The notes: generated by a model not told the origin, from the letters alone. DNA of 64,000 nt from Xiphydria camelus (GCA_963678675.1 OY783194.1:32466278-32530277); one strand, 5' to 3'. Shown: positions 23,141 through 35,634, counted from the first letter of the stretch. Translations and numbers: made by a program.

Positions 23141-23655
23141 ACCATGGAGTTAAGGATGTATTGAATCGACACAAAAGAATCGATTTCAAAAAAATAGATT
23201 TTTTTTCAAATAAAAAAAAACAAAACATTATTGAATGGAAGAATGTTAATAACTACACACGTAGAGAGGTTAGAGAACACTAGGACAGGGCTAATCCCGC
23301 CAAAACCTTCAATGATGAAAGTAACGTTCTAATTCGAATTTCGAAAGACCTAGCGATTTCACTCCTTATCGGTCGTAATCTTTTTAATTAATCTGAACTT
23401 AACATCACATTTGAGTATTCAAATGCCGTACTCGTAATTTTATCATTAAAAGAATTTTTCCTTTTCTTTATGTATTTTTGTAATTAATTATTTTTAAAAA
23501 ATTGTTTATGGCAACAATTTGGATCGATTTCGCCAGTACTGAATCGATCCAAACAAAGAATCGACTTTGAAGAATCGATCCAAAAATCGCAATTTTTCGA
23601 AAAAAAGATCGATCTTTTGAAGAATCGATTTAAATCGCACACCCCTACCATGGAG
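23141..23655. mobile_element. Family U hAT-like element with 8-10-bp target repeat
   Basis: The direct repeat TACCATGGAG stands at 23140-23149 and 23646-23655. Between them lies about 500 bp whose ends both carry AATCGATT-like sequence. The right end reads, on the minus strand, GGGGTGTGCGATTTAAATCG, an end type seen in insect hAT elements. An 8-bp target duplication fits hAT. Non-coding. Confidence 0.6.
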
Positions 23656-23702
23656 AGTCTGAGCAGTTAAAAAAAAAGGCGTTGCGGTATGACGAAGAAT
23701 TA

Positions 23703-24411
23703 AGCTAGGAATCCACTACACTCGACTCGACTCGACTCGACTCGACACGACACGACTCGACGCGACTCGACACGACGCGTTTCTGATCGCATGATTTTCC
23801 ATGTATTTAAATGGCGTAGAAATCCACTAGGCTCGACACGACTCGACACTTTTCTGGCTGGCCAGAAATTTGTCGCGTCGAGTCGAGTCGAGCCTAGTGG
23901 ACACGGTTTGCGTGCACGTCGAGATATGGACCGATGAGCGAACAGTTGAATTGCGGCAGTCTTGCTTGGAAAGTCGAGAAGAGCAGTTCGAAGATTTTAC
24001 ATCAATTTCGCAGAGGAATGGAGGAGGATCTCATTAATAAAGTTAGAGCATATGAGATGCTGTAAAATATACATAGTTTGAAATATAGAGACCAAAATAT
24101 ACGCAACGAAGCTTGAGAAGAAATCTCAAAAGTCTTGAATAGACCAAGTAAACATAAATAGGTATATAGTAAATTTTTATCTGTATAAATATTACAGAGA
24201 AGCAATAATTGGAAAAATTATAGAGCCATACATAATGTATCCTTGTACGTTAAAATTTAAAAGGACGAAGTAGGTACTACCGTTGCGTCGAGTAGCGTCG
24301 AGTCGTGTCGCGTCGATTCCAGTGGAGTCACCACGCAAATTTTTGTCACCGTGTCGTGTCGAGTCGTGTCGTGTCGAGTCGAGTCGAGTCGAGTATAGTG
24401 GATTCCTAGCT
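23703..24411. mobile_element. Family T element with CGACT arrays in its arms
   Basis: Ends pair as AGCTAGGAATCCACTA and TAGTGGATTCCTAGCT, flanked by TTA on both sides (23700-23702, 24412-24414). Just inside each end is a run of CGACT / GAGTC pentamers (23719-23778 and 24288-24394). A second small foldback with CCACTAGGCTCGAC / GTCGAGCCTAGTGG lies at 23824-23901. TTA duplications fit PIF/Harbinger-type insertion. That assignment is inferred from the 3-bp repeat only. Confidence 0.65.
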
Positions 24412-24414
24412 TTA

Positions 24415-25117
24415 AAGAACTTACAAGAAAAATTAATACAAAACCGTAATTTTTTTATAGATCCAACCAATTGTTGTTCTCTCGGCGGTAACATCGTTCC
24501 TTCGGCAACAAAGTTATATCAAACGTTTAATAATCGAACGAACATTATTTCTCTCTCGAACTCAACCCCCGACTCTACCGATCGTGGCAATTCAGCATTT
24601 CCGCGGGCCGCGAGACGCGCAGCCCCGAAGGCGGAGACTGCCGGGGACAAATTAGATTGCACGTCGGATATAGCCGTTATTGCGCGGAGACGAGGGATGC
24701 TCGCGTGCGTCGCGGAGCCTGCGAAGTGGTTCGATCCTTCGACGACTGCGTGGCGATGCGTCGCGTGGTACGTGTGCGTGCGCGAGTGCGCGCATACGTA
24801 TGTGTATCTATGTCGCGTAGCGGTGCTACACCGACGATTAATTTTAGAAAGTAAACGCGTCCCCACTTTAGCGCAGTGCCGCGCGTACCTACCTACCTAC
24901 CTACCTACGGACCCGCGTGTATGACATAAAGTGCACCCGTCAACGCGTGCGAGAGAAAGCCGCACGTGCGTGCAACTACCGCGGTGGATGCTCTCCGTCG
25001 TACGTGCGGTAATTAACGTTTCCGCGTTCTCGGGAGAACGACCGATTGTACACTTTAATTAACCGTAGCCCGTAGGTGTAGCGAGGAGAGTCAAGACATA
25101 TGTTTTTCGTACAGGTA
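24415..25117. other. Unique stretch with a CTAC tetranucleotide run
   Basis: CpG-rich. A run of ACCT/CTAC units lies at about 24885-24907. An open frame of 213 codons (24283-24924) starts inside the CGACT array and is not credible as a gene. Confidence 0.35.
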
Positions 25118-25821
25118 GACGGAAAGATCGGTACCGGTAAATTTTACTGCAATTACGGTAAAAGAGGTGCATATGAGGGTTTTCGCATGTTCCTATTTCG
25201 TTGAAGAAGAATTTTTTCGGAGAAACTAGTAAATTGTAATGTATGTAAAAACCCATAACAGTAAATTTTACCGCATTTACAATAAAAGAGGTACCTATTC
25301 TGTTGAAGAAGAATTTTTTCTCAGAAACTAGTAAATATTGTAATGTACACAAACACTCATACCAGTAAATGTTACCGTATTTACAATAAAAGAGGTACTT
25401 ATGAGGGTTTTCAGATGTTCCTACCGCGTATCGAAGAGGAATTTTTCCTAAGAAAGTAGTAAATTGTAATATAAATGATCACGATTTAATGTTTTCAAAA
25501 GAGAATTTACCGTAAGGTAGAGTGGGGCTAAAGGTGCTGGAGGTAAAAAGTCTTCCATTCGATAGATTCTTATAAACAGACCGTTTCGTTTATTCGCAAT
25601 CAGGATTCTCCAGCAGCTGTCGTATGTGGAGACTATTTCTACGTAACGCAATTATCAAACAGTTAATTATTTTTACAGACTAGCCGAATTGTATTTTTTA
25701 TCTCGCGGCACTTTCAGCCCCACTCTATCCTACCGTACTGCAAAAACATGCGAAAACCCTTATATGTAAAACCTCTTTTGCTATAAATACGGTAAAATGT
25801 ACTGGTATCAGTCTTTCCGTG
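25118..25821. mobile_element. Family K element with three tandem units, carrying family L
   Basis: Flanked by TA on both sides. It starts GACGGAAAGATCGGTACCGG and ends TACTGGTATCAGTCTTTCCGTG. The left arm holds three repeats beginning GTAAATTTTACCG near 25137, 25261 and 25374, each with AATAAAAGAGGTAC and TTTTTTCTCAGAAACTAGTA. Family L is inserted at 25515-25730. Confidence 0.85.
25515..25730. mobile_element. Family L MITE nested in family K
   Basis: A 216-bp element with ends AGGTAGAGTGGGGCTAAAGG and CTTTCAGCCCCACTCTATCC, flanked by a 7-bp direct repeat TACCGTA (25508-25514, 25731-25737). A second copy in the other orientation is at 18113-18318. The 7-8 bp duplication argues against Tc1/mariner and leans to hAT or a similar class. 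Confidence 0.85.
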
Positions 25822-25872
25822 TACGACGATAAACGTACCCTCCCAACTTTGTTCGTAGTACCCGTACGTATA

Positions 25873-26028
25873 CTGTAAAAAATCGTGCTGTGCGGATCTA
25901 CAAGTATAGACCACTTTTGGTGTTAGATAACAATGACACAAAGCTGAACGACACCAGATGTGTTACATATATATAGGTTCACACCGGTGTGAAACGGTGT
26001 TAAAAATTAACACCGCTATTTTACCGTG
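25873..26028. mobile_element. Family E MITE, copy 1
   Basis: Starts TA-CTGTAAAAAATCGTGCTG and ends ACCGCTATTTTACCGTG. The interior GACCACTTTTGGTGTTAGAT, GTTCACACCGGTGTGAAAC and GTGTTAAAAATTAACACC recurs at 27660-27807 and 50145-50294. Confidence 0.8.
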
Positions 26029-27494
<1,466 letters not shown>

Positions 27495-27651
27495 CACTCG
27501 AAAAAATTTGGGCACAACTAGAAAATTATAGTAATCGCAGTGATAATTTTCTTCGCCATAGCAAGAATTCTTGCTACGCTAGCAATATTTTTCTAGTTGT
27601 GTCTGAGGCAGCCAGAAATATAGCTGGATTAGCTAAATACTTTTTTCAGTG
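27495..27651. mobile_element. Family J MITE, copy 1
   Basis: Flanked by TA on both sides. Starts CACTCGAAAAAATTTGGGC and ends AAATACTTTTTTCAGTG. It is the inverse copy of 40548-40704 (shared: ACAACTAGAAAA, CTGAGGCAG, CTGGATTAGCTAAATAC). An inner hairpin pairs CTAGAAAATTATAGT-like sequence with AATATTTTTCTAG. Confidence 0.88.
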
Positions 27652-27659
27652 TATACTTA

Positions 27660-27807
27660 CTGTACAAAAGTGGTGTTAATGTTTAACATCGTTTCACCGG
27701 TGTGAACCTATTTATACCACCTTTGCTGTCGTTTGATCTTATGCCATTGTTATTTAACACTTAAAGTAGTCTGCACAAATCCACATCGCAGAATTTCTGA
27801 CTGCGTA
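27660..27807. mobile_element. Family E MITE, copy 2 (inverse)
   Basis: Opposite orientation to the copy at 25873. Contains GGTGTTAATGTTTAACATC, TTTCACCGGTGTGAACC and CACATCGCAGAATTTCTG. It begins a few bases after the end of the family J copy. Confidence 0.75.
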
Positions 27808-28061
27808 GTTATTCCAAGTATTGAGACTATGGTTATAGATACGTACATTAACAAGGGATCAGGATTATTGCAACCAGGTCAGCCTGCGGCATAGTTGATT
27901 TACTGATGTCCTCAATTCTTTTTTATATAGTTGAGTCTAGCACGCAATAATATTACTCATTTACTTTTGTGGCTAATTAAACCAAGGTTCATGGCTATCT
28001 CAAGCTACAATCATGCAGCAAAAGTTGTTTCGACTGTATTCACGGTCTGTTTAATCGTAAA

Positions 28062-28462
28062 TATCGTCGGTCTTATCACGTAAGGGCGTATCTCAATTTT
28101 GGTGATTTCTCAGGAGAGCGATTAAAAATATTTTACGATTTTTCAGTGTCAATAGTTCCTGCAATTATTTTTATACCTTGGTGATTTTTGTATGTCTAAA
28201 ATTATGCGCTTGAATGCCTTTTAAATCACACGTATGGGCCTATCCTAAGTTAGGCCTGTACGTGAGATTTAAATCTTGATTATTTTGAGATGCGACGAAA
28301 AAAATATACGGGGAATAGCAAAAGTATAAAATGTTAAGGTACGCCGGGTCGTGAGATAAAAATATAAGGCTTAAGAGAGAGAGAGAGAGCAATCTATTGG
28401 CGGTCTTAACTCGATTTTCAAATTTTCTGAGATACGCCCTTACGTGATAAGACCGACGATAT
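28062..28462. mobile_element. Family V element, perfect 35-bp TIR
   Basis: 28062-28096 and 28428-28462 are perfect inverted repeats of 35 bp (ATATCGTCGGTCTTATCACG...). The 330-bp interior is non-coding, with a GA run at 28376-28388. Perfect ends suggest a recent insertion. No flanking duplication is clear. Confidence 0.85.
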
Positions 28463-29506
28463 GGTACCGACAACCAGGAAAATTCAATCTTGCGATTACG
28501 GTTGATCTCGCTACCCATTTTTCTCCAATTCTTCCCACTCGATTCGCTGCACGAACGAATCGATACCATATCGCTGCGACGAAACGATACGCTGGATACT
28601 CCTTATCTATGCAGTACGAGTAACGAGATCCCATCGACGAAATTCCAACCGAAAGAACCGCGTCTGCCGCGCGCGCGCGCGGCTCTATTTTTCTTCCCAC
28701 TGTACGCCGCGTGCGCGCGCGCGTGGAGCTGAAACCGTCCCCCGCTGCGGATCCCGCGGGCGGAACGCCGCCCCGCGCCCCGCGCCCCTCGCATTTTCAC
28801 GGTCAGGAGTAGGAGATCGATAGGAGGGGAAGAAAGGAAGCCGCCGAGTCTTGGAGCACATCCAGAGGGCATTGAACCCGCTTTTGGCAGCTCGCTGCTG
28901 CACGTCTCGATGCGATAATTATTATCGTCGACGAGTCCGCGCGCTCGCCCACCTATACAGCGGCTGTCGTATTCTCTCGAAGAAAAGAAGAAGATCGGCG
29001 CGGCGCGTTCGAGTCCAACGATCTTTGTCCGCGCGAATTCAATCGCGCACGCCGCAGCGGGCGATACGTCCGATGTAACGCGGGCGCGCGCGCGTCTATA
29101 TTTATATTACGTATACGTACGTCCATTCGCGCGTACACGAATCAGCGCGACCCTGAATCTATCCGCCGTCAGGGACGTGAGGAGCGACCGACTGAGAGGG
29201 AAAAGGAAAAAGAAACTTTGCCAAATTACGTCACCGCGCTAAAACGGGCCCGACGCGTAGGTGACGCGGTATACGTGTACGCGTGGATGTACACACGCGT
29301 CCGGGTACGTCTCGTCGCGTCGTCTTGCGGGCGCGGAGGGGCGGCAGCCGTCGGTTTCACGAGCGGTTCACGAATCTCCCGTACCGCGTGCGCAGAGGCT
29401 GAGAGAAAAAAAGCGGTATATATTCGATTAGATCTGTAGTCCATTCGAGCTAATTATTATTAGTCCAAGTAACTGGATCTGCATTCCCCGCCTGCGTAAA
29501 AAAAAA
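28463..29506. other. GC-rich unique DNA, no supported gene
   Basis: Several GC alternations (near 28668 and 29085) and short frames only. Confidence 0.35.
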
Positions 29507-29771
29507 TAAAGTACGGCTAAAGTACGGTGGAAGTCTGGGAAAAATTGAACTAAAAAAGTATGGCTACGGATCGTATCCCAGACTTTCAGCCGGTAAACGA
29601 CGCGTTTCTTCGATTGAATCTAAAGGTACAGGTTGGCCGAATAAAAGTATGTAAGTCGATATGAAAAAATTATCTGGCTGAAAATTTGAGATATGATCCG
29701 TAGCCTTGGGTACTTTTTTGGTTCAACTTTTCCCAGACTTACGCCATATAGTACTTCAGCCATACACTTTT
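29507..29771. repeat. Family Q palindromic element
   Basis: Left blocks GGAAGTCTGGGAAAAATTG and AGTATGGCTACGGATC pair with right blocks GATCCGTAGCCTTGGGTACT and CAACTTTTCCCAGACTTACG. About 265 bp, non-coding. Confidence 0.75.
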
Positions 29772-30522
29772 ACACGCGGGCCATTCGTAACTGCCGATTT
29801 AGTCAGCTCTGATATACTACATTTTTCTCTCGCTATATCGGACTCTCTTTTCGGCACGTTCGCGCCCTCCGTGCAGAGCCGCTCCCCCTCCCTCCTCTCC
29901 CCCTGCCCCGCAACGTCCTCCCCACCGCGAAGCCGTCCACGAGACACGCGTGCGATGCGAGCAACAACGGTGTATTTCGGTGCAGCGCGCCACGCACCGT
30001 GCCCGTGGAGGTCAATGCCCGTCCTTACTCCGGCCCAAGGAAGAAGCGAGAAAGACGGGGCGAAGAAGGACGGAGAAAGACGGGGAGACACGAGAGCGCG
30101 CGCATGCGAGGGAACGACCGGCGGGGAAGGGGGTCGAGGAAAACTCCCCTCGCCTCTCGGGAGTACCGAATTTCTTACGCGGTGTGTATATATCTGTATA
30201 TTATCGACGGGGAAGCTTTCTTACGAATGCGAGTGTAGAAAAAGATTATGGGGGGAGAGAGAGGGAGATATGTACGCAGAGGATAGCCCCGAATCGAGAT
30301 ATCGTATCGTGTCGATCGAGGGCCAACTCGAGTATGGTCGCTTCGCAACGCGTTCTCCCGTATCGGTTACTTTTCGTGGGACGCGGCGGCTTATTTGGAT
30401 TAATGGAGACGCGTGAACTTTTAGGAGCCTCGTCGAGACTTCTCAGAGCGTTTCGAGCATAGCGTGAGATGAGTCGCGGTACGGACAAATTTAAAATCGA
30501 GTGGGGTATTATCACGTATACA
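29772..30522. other. GC-rich unique DNA, no supported gene
   Basis: Frames of 236 and 170 codons on the plus strand overlap each other and have no recognisable domain. Confidence 0.35.
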
Positions 30523-30735
30523 ATGAGAGAAATGATTGCTAGTGTTAAAAAAATGTTTGTTGAATCAAGAATACCACGTAAGGCTAAACTACTTACTCGC
30601 CAGGAAAGAAACTCGAATCACTATTATCTCGTTATCAGTGAATTTTTGGCCTATATCGATATGAGACTTTATTGTAGATTGAAGCGATCTTCAAAAAAGT
30701 ATTATACAAATATGAGCTAAAAACTCACAGGTAAT
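30523..30735. mobile_element. Family AA fragment joined to family A copy
   Basis: 30523-30577 is the left end of family AA (AATGAGAGAAATGATTGCTA ... GAATCAAGAATACCAC). 30578-30735 is family A (AAGGCTAAACTACTTACTCG, GAAACTCGAATCACTATTAT, ATTATACAAATATGAGC). The junction is the same as at 14090-14110. Confidence 0.7.
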
Positions 30736-30769
30736 AAACTGCGAGTTCCTTATAAATTTTATAACGGAG

Positions 30770-31078
30770 CATGTAAATTTTCACAACGAAAAATGTTGCT
30801 TCATCAAAATAAACGTGTTTTTGAATAGTCCCGAAAACACATTTATTCCATTCGAACGAATATCGATATGATCCTAATAGTATTCCATTTAACCAATAAT
30901 ATTTATACATATACATTCAACAAAAATTAATTCTGATCGAATAAATGTGCTCTCAGGACTATTCAAAAATATGTTTAATTAGCTCGAATACATTTCTGTA
31001 CCTTTATGTTAAGTCCGTAGTCTTAACATAGGACTTAACATAGTCTGGCTCTGAGAGGTACAGACTTGTTTCTCAGTG
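30770..31078. mobile_element. Family C MITE, diverged copy
   Basis: Contains AAAATAAACGTGTTTTTGAA, ATAGTCCCGAAAACACATTT, GATCGAATAAATGTGCTCTC and ends TTGTTTCTCAGTG-TA. A 60-bp insert near 30998-31060 carries its own hairpin (ATGTTAAGTCC / GGACTTAACAT). Confidence 0.65.
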
Positions 31079-31908
31079 TAACAGATGCGAATGCTAAAGA
31101 GGGCGCTCGCGAGAGACGAGCCGCTGCCATCCCTCGCGACCGTGTCGAGAAACGACGCAGCGCACAGTAACGGCGAATATTGGCACCGCGTTAAGAGCGA
31201 GTAAGTAATCGAGCGCCACAGACTCCGGGGGCAGATCGTGCGTCACGGCTGCAGAGGACTACACCAGGAAGCGCTACTGCGAACGCGTCCCCACCATCTC
31301 CGCGAGTAGCGCAACCGCGATCGTCTCGCCGCTAGGCTGCACTTTCTCCGGTGACCCACCGTCACGTTCTGCGGGCCCGCGCGAACGCGATCCCCCCCTC
31401 TCTCTCTCTTCTCCCCGTGTCCTTATACCTTTCGCGCCGTTCCTCGCGATACCATACTTCGCAGGTACACAGTTCCGGGGATATGAGATGAGAACCATAG
31501 CGCCTAACGGCTGCACACCCGTACGTATAGATGGCGGTTTACGTGTACCTATAGACCACGTGGTACGCGTAGGCTGTGTGCCGGGCAAAAGCGAAATCGC
31601 GCGCTGTCGACTTCCGCGTCACGATCGCCGTAATCCCAACGTAGGGGGGGGGGGGGCTGCGGTTGCCGCATCACGATTCCTTTTCGCCCGAGGATCGCGA
31701 TTTCTCGCTCCGATCAATCGACGCGAAGCGATTGACCGATCGCGGGATCGAATTATTTTGTACCAGCGTGAAGAGTGTGCGCGACACGTGATGCGGTGCT
31801 TTATTCTCGTTCCGAGAGAGCGCGATGGGAAGAGCGGTGAAAACCGCGTGGAACGCTCCTCGCTTTTTGTACGAATATCCGCATATGTCGTACGTAAGAG
31901 ACGCGTTA
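31079..31908. other. GC-rich unique DNA, no supported gene
   Basis: Includes a G run near 31647-31656. A frame of 147 codons (31488-31931) has no recognisable domain. Confidence 0.35.
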
Positions 31909-32150
31909 CACTGGGAAAGAAATGTGCTTGATCGAAGTAAACGTGTTTTCGAATAGTTCTAAGAGCACGTTTATGAATAATTGGGATGAATATCAATTGG
32001 ACGAATGTAAATATGATCGATTTAATTGAACGATTGATTTAATTTAATTATTTGACTCGAATCGTTATTCATTCGAATCGAATAAATGCGCTCTCGGGAC
32101 TATCCAAAAATACGTTTATTTCGATCGAGCTAATTTGTTTTTTCTCAGTG
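31909..32150. mobile_element. Family C MITE, copy 2
   Basis: TA on both sides. Starts CACTGGGAAAGAAATGTGCT and ends GCTAATTTGTTTTTTCTCAGTG. Shares AAACGTGTTTTCGAATAG and GAATAAATGCGCTCTCGGGA with the other C copies. Confidence 0.82.
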
Positions 32151-32169
32151 TATATTTCCCAACCGGAAA

Positions 32170-32207
32170 ATCCCAATTTAGTTGAATATACCATTTTCTT
32201 CTCAGTG
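32170..32207. repeat. Family S terminal fragment
   Basis: The 38 bp TTTAGTTGAATATACCATTT...CTCAGTG match the right end of family S (45064-45264). Confidence 0.5.
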
Positions 32208-32605
32208 CGCCAATAAGATTGCTCAAGTACGATCAGGTCCATGATCACGCGCAACATACGCGCGTAACTACACCTATCCGCCGCGTGCATTACAAGAGCG
32301 AGGGGGGCAATGCCAAACTCCGTACCTAGCGTTCCGCTGGAACGGTGAAAGTTGCCCGAGGTCGATCCGTGGGATACCACCTACCTACGTACTATATACG
32401 CGTACGAGCGCGCGCGATCTTCCTTTCGCCTCGATATCCTATAGGTACGTACGTAATCCCCGGCAGATATCTATGGCGTTGGTATGTACCAGCGACCGGC
32501 GTAAAGCCGCGGAGGAAATAGGGACGCGAGCCGCGGTTATCCGCGTATTAAATTCGTATCCAGCTACCCTTGTATACGAATCCCGATATAGATATACTTA
32601 CGCCA
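32208..32605. other. Unique intergenic stretch
   Basis: No repeat match, no supported gene. Confidence 0.3.
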
Positions 32606-33048
32606 TGTGAGTCTAAATTTATTCGCCGGGAAAGAAATTGCGATCACTATTGTTTCATCATTTACGAACTAGTGGGTCCGCGCGGAAATTCCGCAGACAA
32701 CGGAAGACGGGGAACGTTGATGCAAAAGATACGGAATGATTGTAGAGATTACGCGTTATCTTTGGCAAAAGTCAATTTTTACCTTCGATTTTTAAAGAAT
32801 TAATACCTCGTTTATCGTCTTTGATTTAGTACGAAGGGAGAAAAAGGGTTTGTCACGAAGAATCACCTTCTAGAAATAATATACAAGATTATCAACTTTT
32901 AGCTCGCATCGATATAATAAGACTTTGTTGTATAATACAATAGATAAAAATGTAATCTCGAAAAAAGCATTACACAAACATGAGCCAGACGCTCACGGAT
33001 AATGAGATAACGGCGTTTCAAGTTTCTCTTCCTGGCGACCAAGTTCAG
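32606..33048. mobile_element. Family A MITE split by a 220-bp insertion
   Basis: The left part 32606-32670 (TGAGTCTAAATTTATTCGCC, GGGAAAGAAATTGCGATCAC) and the right part 32893-33048 (CTTTTAGCTCGCATCGATAT, ACATGAGCCAGACGCTCACG, CCTGGCGACCAAGTT) are separated by unrelated sequence. Confidence 0.65.
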
Positions 33049-33865
33049 ACCTCGCGCGTGAGCTGTAAGTATATCGCGATCGCGCGCGCTCACACTTTTC
33101 AAAGCGCATCGTTCGCTCCCCGAGCTTTTTCTCAACCCCCGTTCGCCCGCTCTCTGCGCGCTTATAATAACTCCCACGCGCGATGCACGGCCGCGCGCTA
33201 CGCGTACGCACGCGCGCGGAGATGTGGTCGCGAAGCGTGCCTCCCGCATCAGTCGTTGACCCTGCGGCCTTATGCCCATACGCCGCTCGGTTTACGCCGT
33301 TTAATCGCCGTGTATAACAGACCTCGCGCGCGGCGCTCGCGGATAGCGAGCGACGAGCGGAGTACGCGCCACCGTCGGAGACTTTTGCAATTTGCTCGCG
33401 ATGCGATCGACTATATTACCCGCGCGCGTTCGTACTTACGTACGTACGATAAACGCGCGAGTGTAGGCGTGTAACGACGGCTACGCACGCGCCGTCGCGG
33501 CAATATCGACGCGATCCGCGCGAGAAGATCGCCCTTGCTTCGTCACTCGCGTGAAAATCGATCGATCCCGGCAGCGCAACGATCGTCGACAGGATTTCGA
33601 TCCTGCGAAGAGGCGAGGACGTATCACTAGGGGATCGGGGAAAAGTTTATTTGAGTGTGAAATTAGTAAAAAGTTTATTAGTCACGAATAGGAATGTTTT
33701 TTCTATTCGGATGAAATAAAATAATGTTTGTGTGCATCGCGGAACGTTTATCAGAGACGTGGAAAACTGCAGTACCTACGGCCGCCGGATAATTGTCGCC
33801 GATAGATTCTACACCGGATGTGTGATGACGTTTCGCTACCGCGAGGCAAACGCGATCGCGAACCA
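33049..33865. other. GC-rich unique DNA, no supported gene
   Basis: A plus-strand frame of 164 codons (32980-33474) starts inside the family A copy and is not credible. Confidence 0.35.
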
Positions 33866-34132
33866 AACTGAGAAAAATAATTAGATTAAAATGACAAAAC
33901 GCATTTGGATAAACGTGTTTATTTGTTCTAACCAAAACACTGGCCAGCTGGACCGAATACCAAGTTGCTCTAACCAAATGTTTACTTATTTCAACCAAAC
34001 GCTTAGTCAGTCTAACCAAAAAATGATCAATTTAACCAGGCAGATGGAGAATCCATATTTCACCAAACGGTTTGATCATCATCTCCAGGATTTCGATCAG
34101 ATTTGTGACAAGGATACATATTTTTCTCAGTG
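33866..34132. mobile_element. Family F MITE, copy 3
   Basis: Starts CAAACTGAGAAAAATAATTA and ends GGATACATATTTTTCTCAGTG. Interior motifs TTCTAACCAAAACACTGGCC and ATATTTCACCAAACGGTTTG. Confidence 0.82.
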
Positions 34133-35091
34133 CACATCGACACACCACCGCGCTACTTTTTTCCGCGCAAAATTCCTCGCGTCCCGCGTCGTCACGACGC
34201 TCTCGCGATAAATACGAGAGATGTAATGAGTTTGAAAGAAACTCGCGAGCGTATCGCTCCCTCTCGCGAGAAAAAGGCGTTGGCGCGCGTCGTGATTTCA
34301 TCCGTAGATATACAGATGCATACTTACATACGTTAAATTTATACTTAAAATACGTGCGCACCGAGTCGTTGCTCCCGCCGTGCGCACTTCTTCCCGAGAA
34401 ATCTCGCCCCCGCGTCGATCGGCAAATCTCTCGGCAGCGATGAGGGCGAACGCGAGAAACGGCAACCCCGACGCACCCCCGCCGCGAGCGCATCGGCGCG
34501 CCGCGAGTCGAGATTCCACGCGCGAGTACGGCCGCACCGTCCTATCGTTATTATAGGTGACGCGTAATAAAGCCCAATGGGTATTTTTACGCGCGAGTCA
34601 TCGCTCCCACGGTGTATTTTTGCCGGCGGAGATATGTAGTTGACGCGTGTGCGCTGCAGTGCCGTGCCGTTTAACGGGTGGCTCTCGTTCGCGTCCCGAT
34701 CACGATCGTCTCAAGCCGCCCGGCGCTCGAGATGCGTCTTGCGCGAGCCGGATGCGATTGCGTCGAACCCCGAAGCGGTCGAGGAGTCGCGCGTCGATTG
34801 CGCGCGGTCGTTCGTGCAAGTATAGGTACAGCGATGCGGTTGATCATCGGGACGACCGCGCAAAAAGGTCCGCGCGGGGGAAGAAGGAGGGAGCGTCGTT
34901 CTCCGGGAGAAAGTTTGTTGCCGTGTGCCGCAATAGGTGAGGTACGTGCACAGGTATACGCGCGCCCTGGCCTAGCTCGCGGTCTCGCGCGCCCCGCGTT
35001 CCGCGGGATGAAATATACGGTGAGTAGGCGTGCACGATTACGATCGGGATTACGGTGTGTAACGGTGAGGGGCGATCTGTATCGCCGTACG
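34133..35091. other. GC-rich unique DNA, no supported gene
   Basis: Frames up to 154 codons lie on both strands over the same bases. None has a recognisable domain. Confidence 0.35.
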
Positions 35092-35617
35092 TGTACATAA
35101 AAAAAAAGTATCAGTTGAATCAGTTGCGGGATCACAAGTAATAATATTTATTTATACACTGAGACAAAAATGTACTTGATCGAAATAAACGTGCCTTTGG
35201 ATGGTCCCAAGAGCGTATTTATGCGATTTAAATGAATATCGATTTGATTCAAATAACATCTAATTAATTCAATAATCTAATATTCGCGTCCAACCGATAT
35301 AGGTATTCATTTAAATCGAATAAATATGCTCTTGCGACTATCCAAAGGCACGTTTATTTCGATCAAGTAAGTTTTTTTCTCAGTATACCAATGCAATTTT
35401 TTAATACGTCAATTAGATATCTCTTCCTTACGATTACGTGGAATAGTATGTGATTGCGAGGAAGAAATATCAAATTAATATGGAGAAAGAAAGAATTGAT
35501 AAATAAGTAATTAATAAATAATTGAATTAAATAAATAATTACTCGCGAGATCCTGCAATTACTTTTTAGTAGATCCTACTAATTCTTAATAGATCCAATT
35601 AATTCTTTTTCTCTGTG
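35092..35617. mobile_element. Family B MITE interrupted by family C
   Basis: The outer B copy has TATCAGTTGAATCAGTTGCG at the left and TAATAGATCCAATTAATTCT...CTCTGTG at the right. Removing 35157-35385 and one TA restores the order seen in the uninterrupted copy at 5816-6068. Confidence 0.85.
35157..35385. mobile_element. Family C MITE nested in B, TA duplicated
   Basis: Starts TA-CACTGAGACAAAAATGTACT and ends AAGTAAGTTTTTTTCTCAGT(A)-TA. Interior palindrome: GATTTAAATGAATATCGATT against its complement, and AAGAGCGTATTTATG against ATAAATATGCTCTT. Confidence 0.9.
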
Positions 35618-35634
35618 TACGCGAATCGTATCTA

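Noticed and set aside
24715..24745. Box-B-like GGTTCGATCC motif
   Set aside because: No box A and no cloverleaf around it.
25130..25440. Three regularly spaced repeats (CRISPR-like at first sight)
   Set aside because: Units are 113-124 bp, degenerate, without constant short repeats and spacers, and lie within a eukaryotic MITE.
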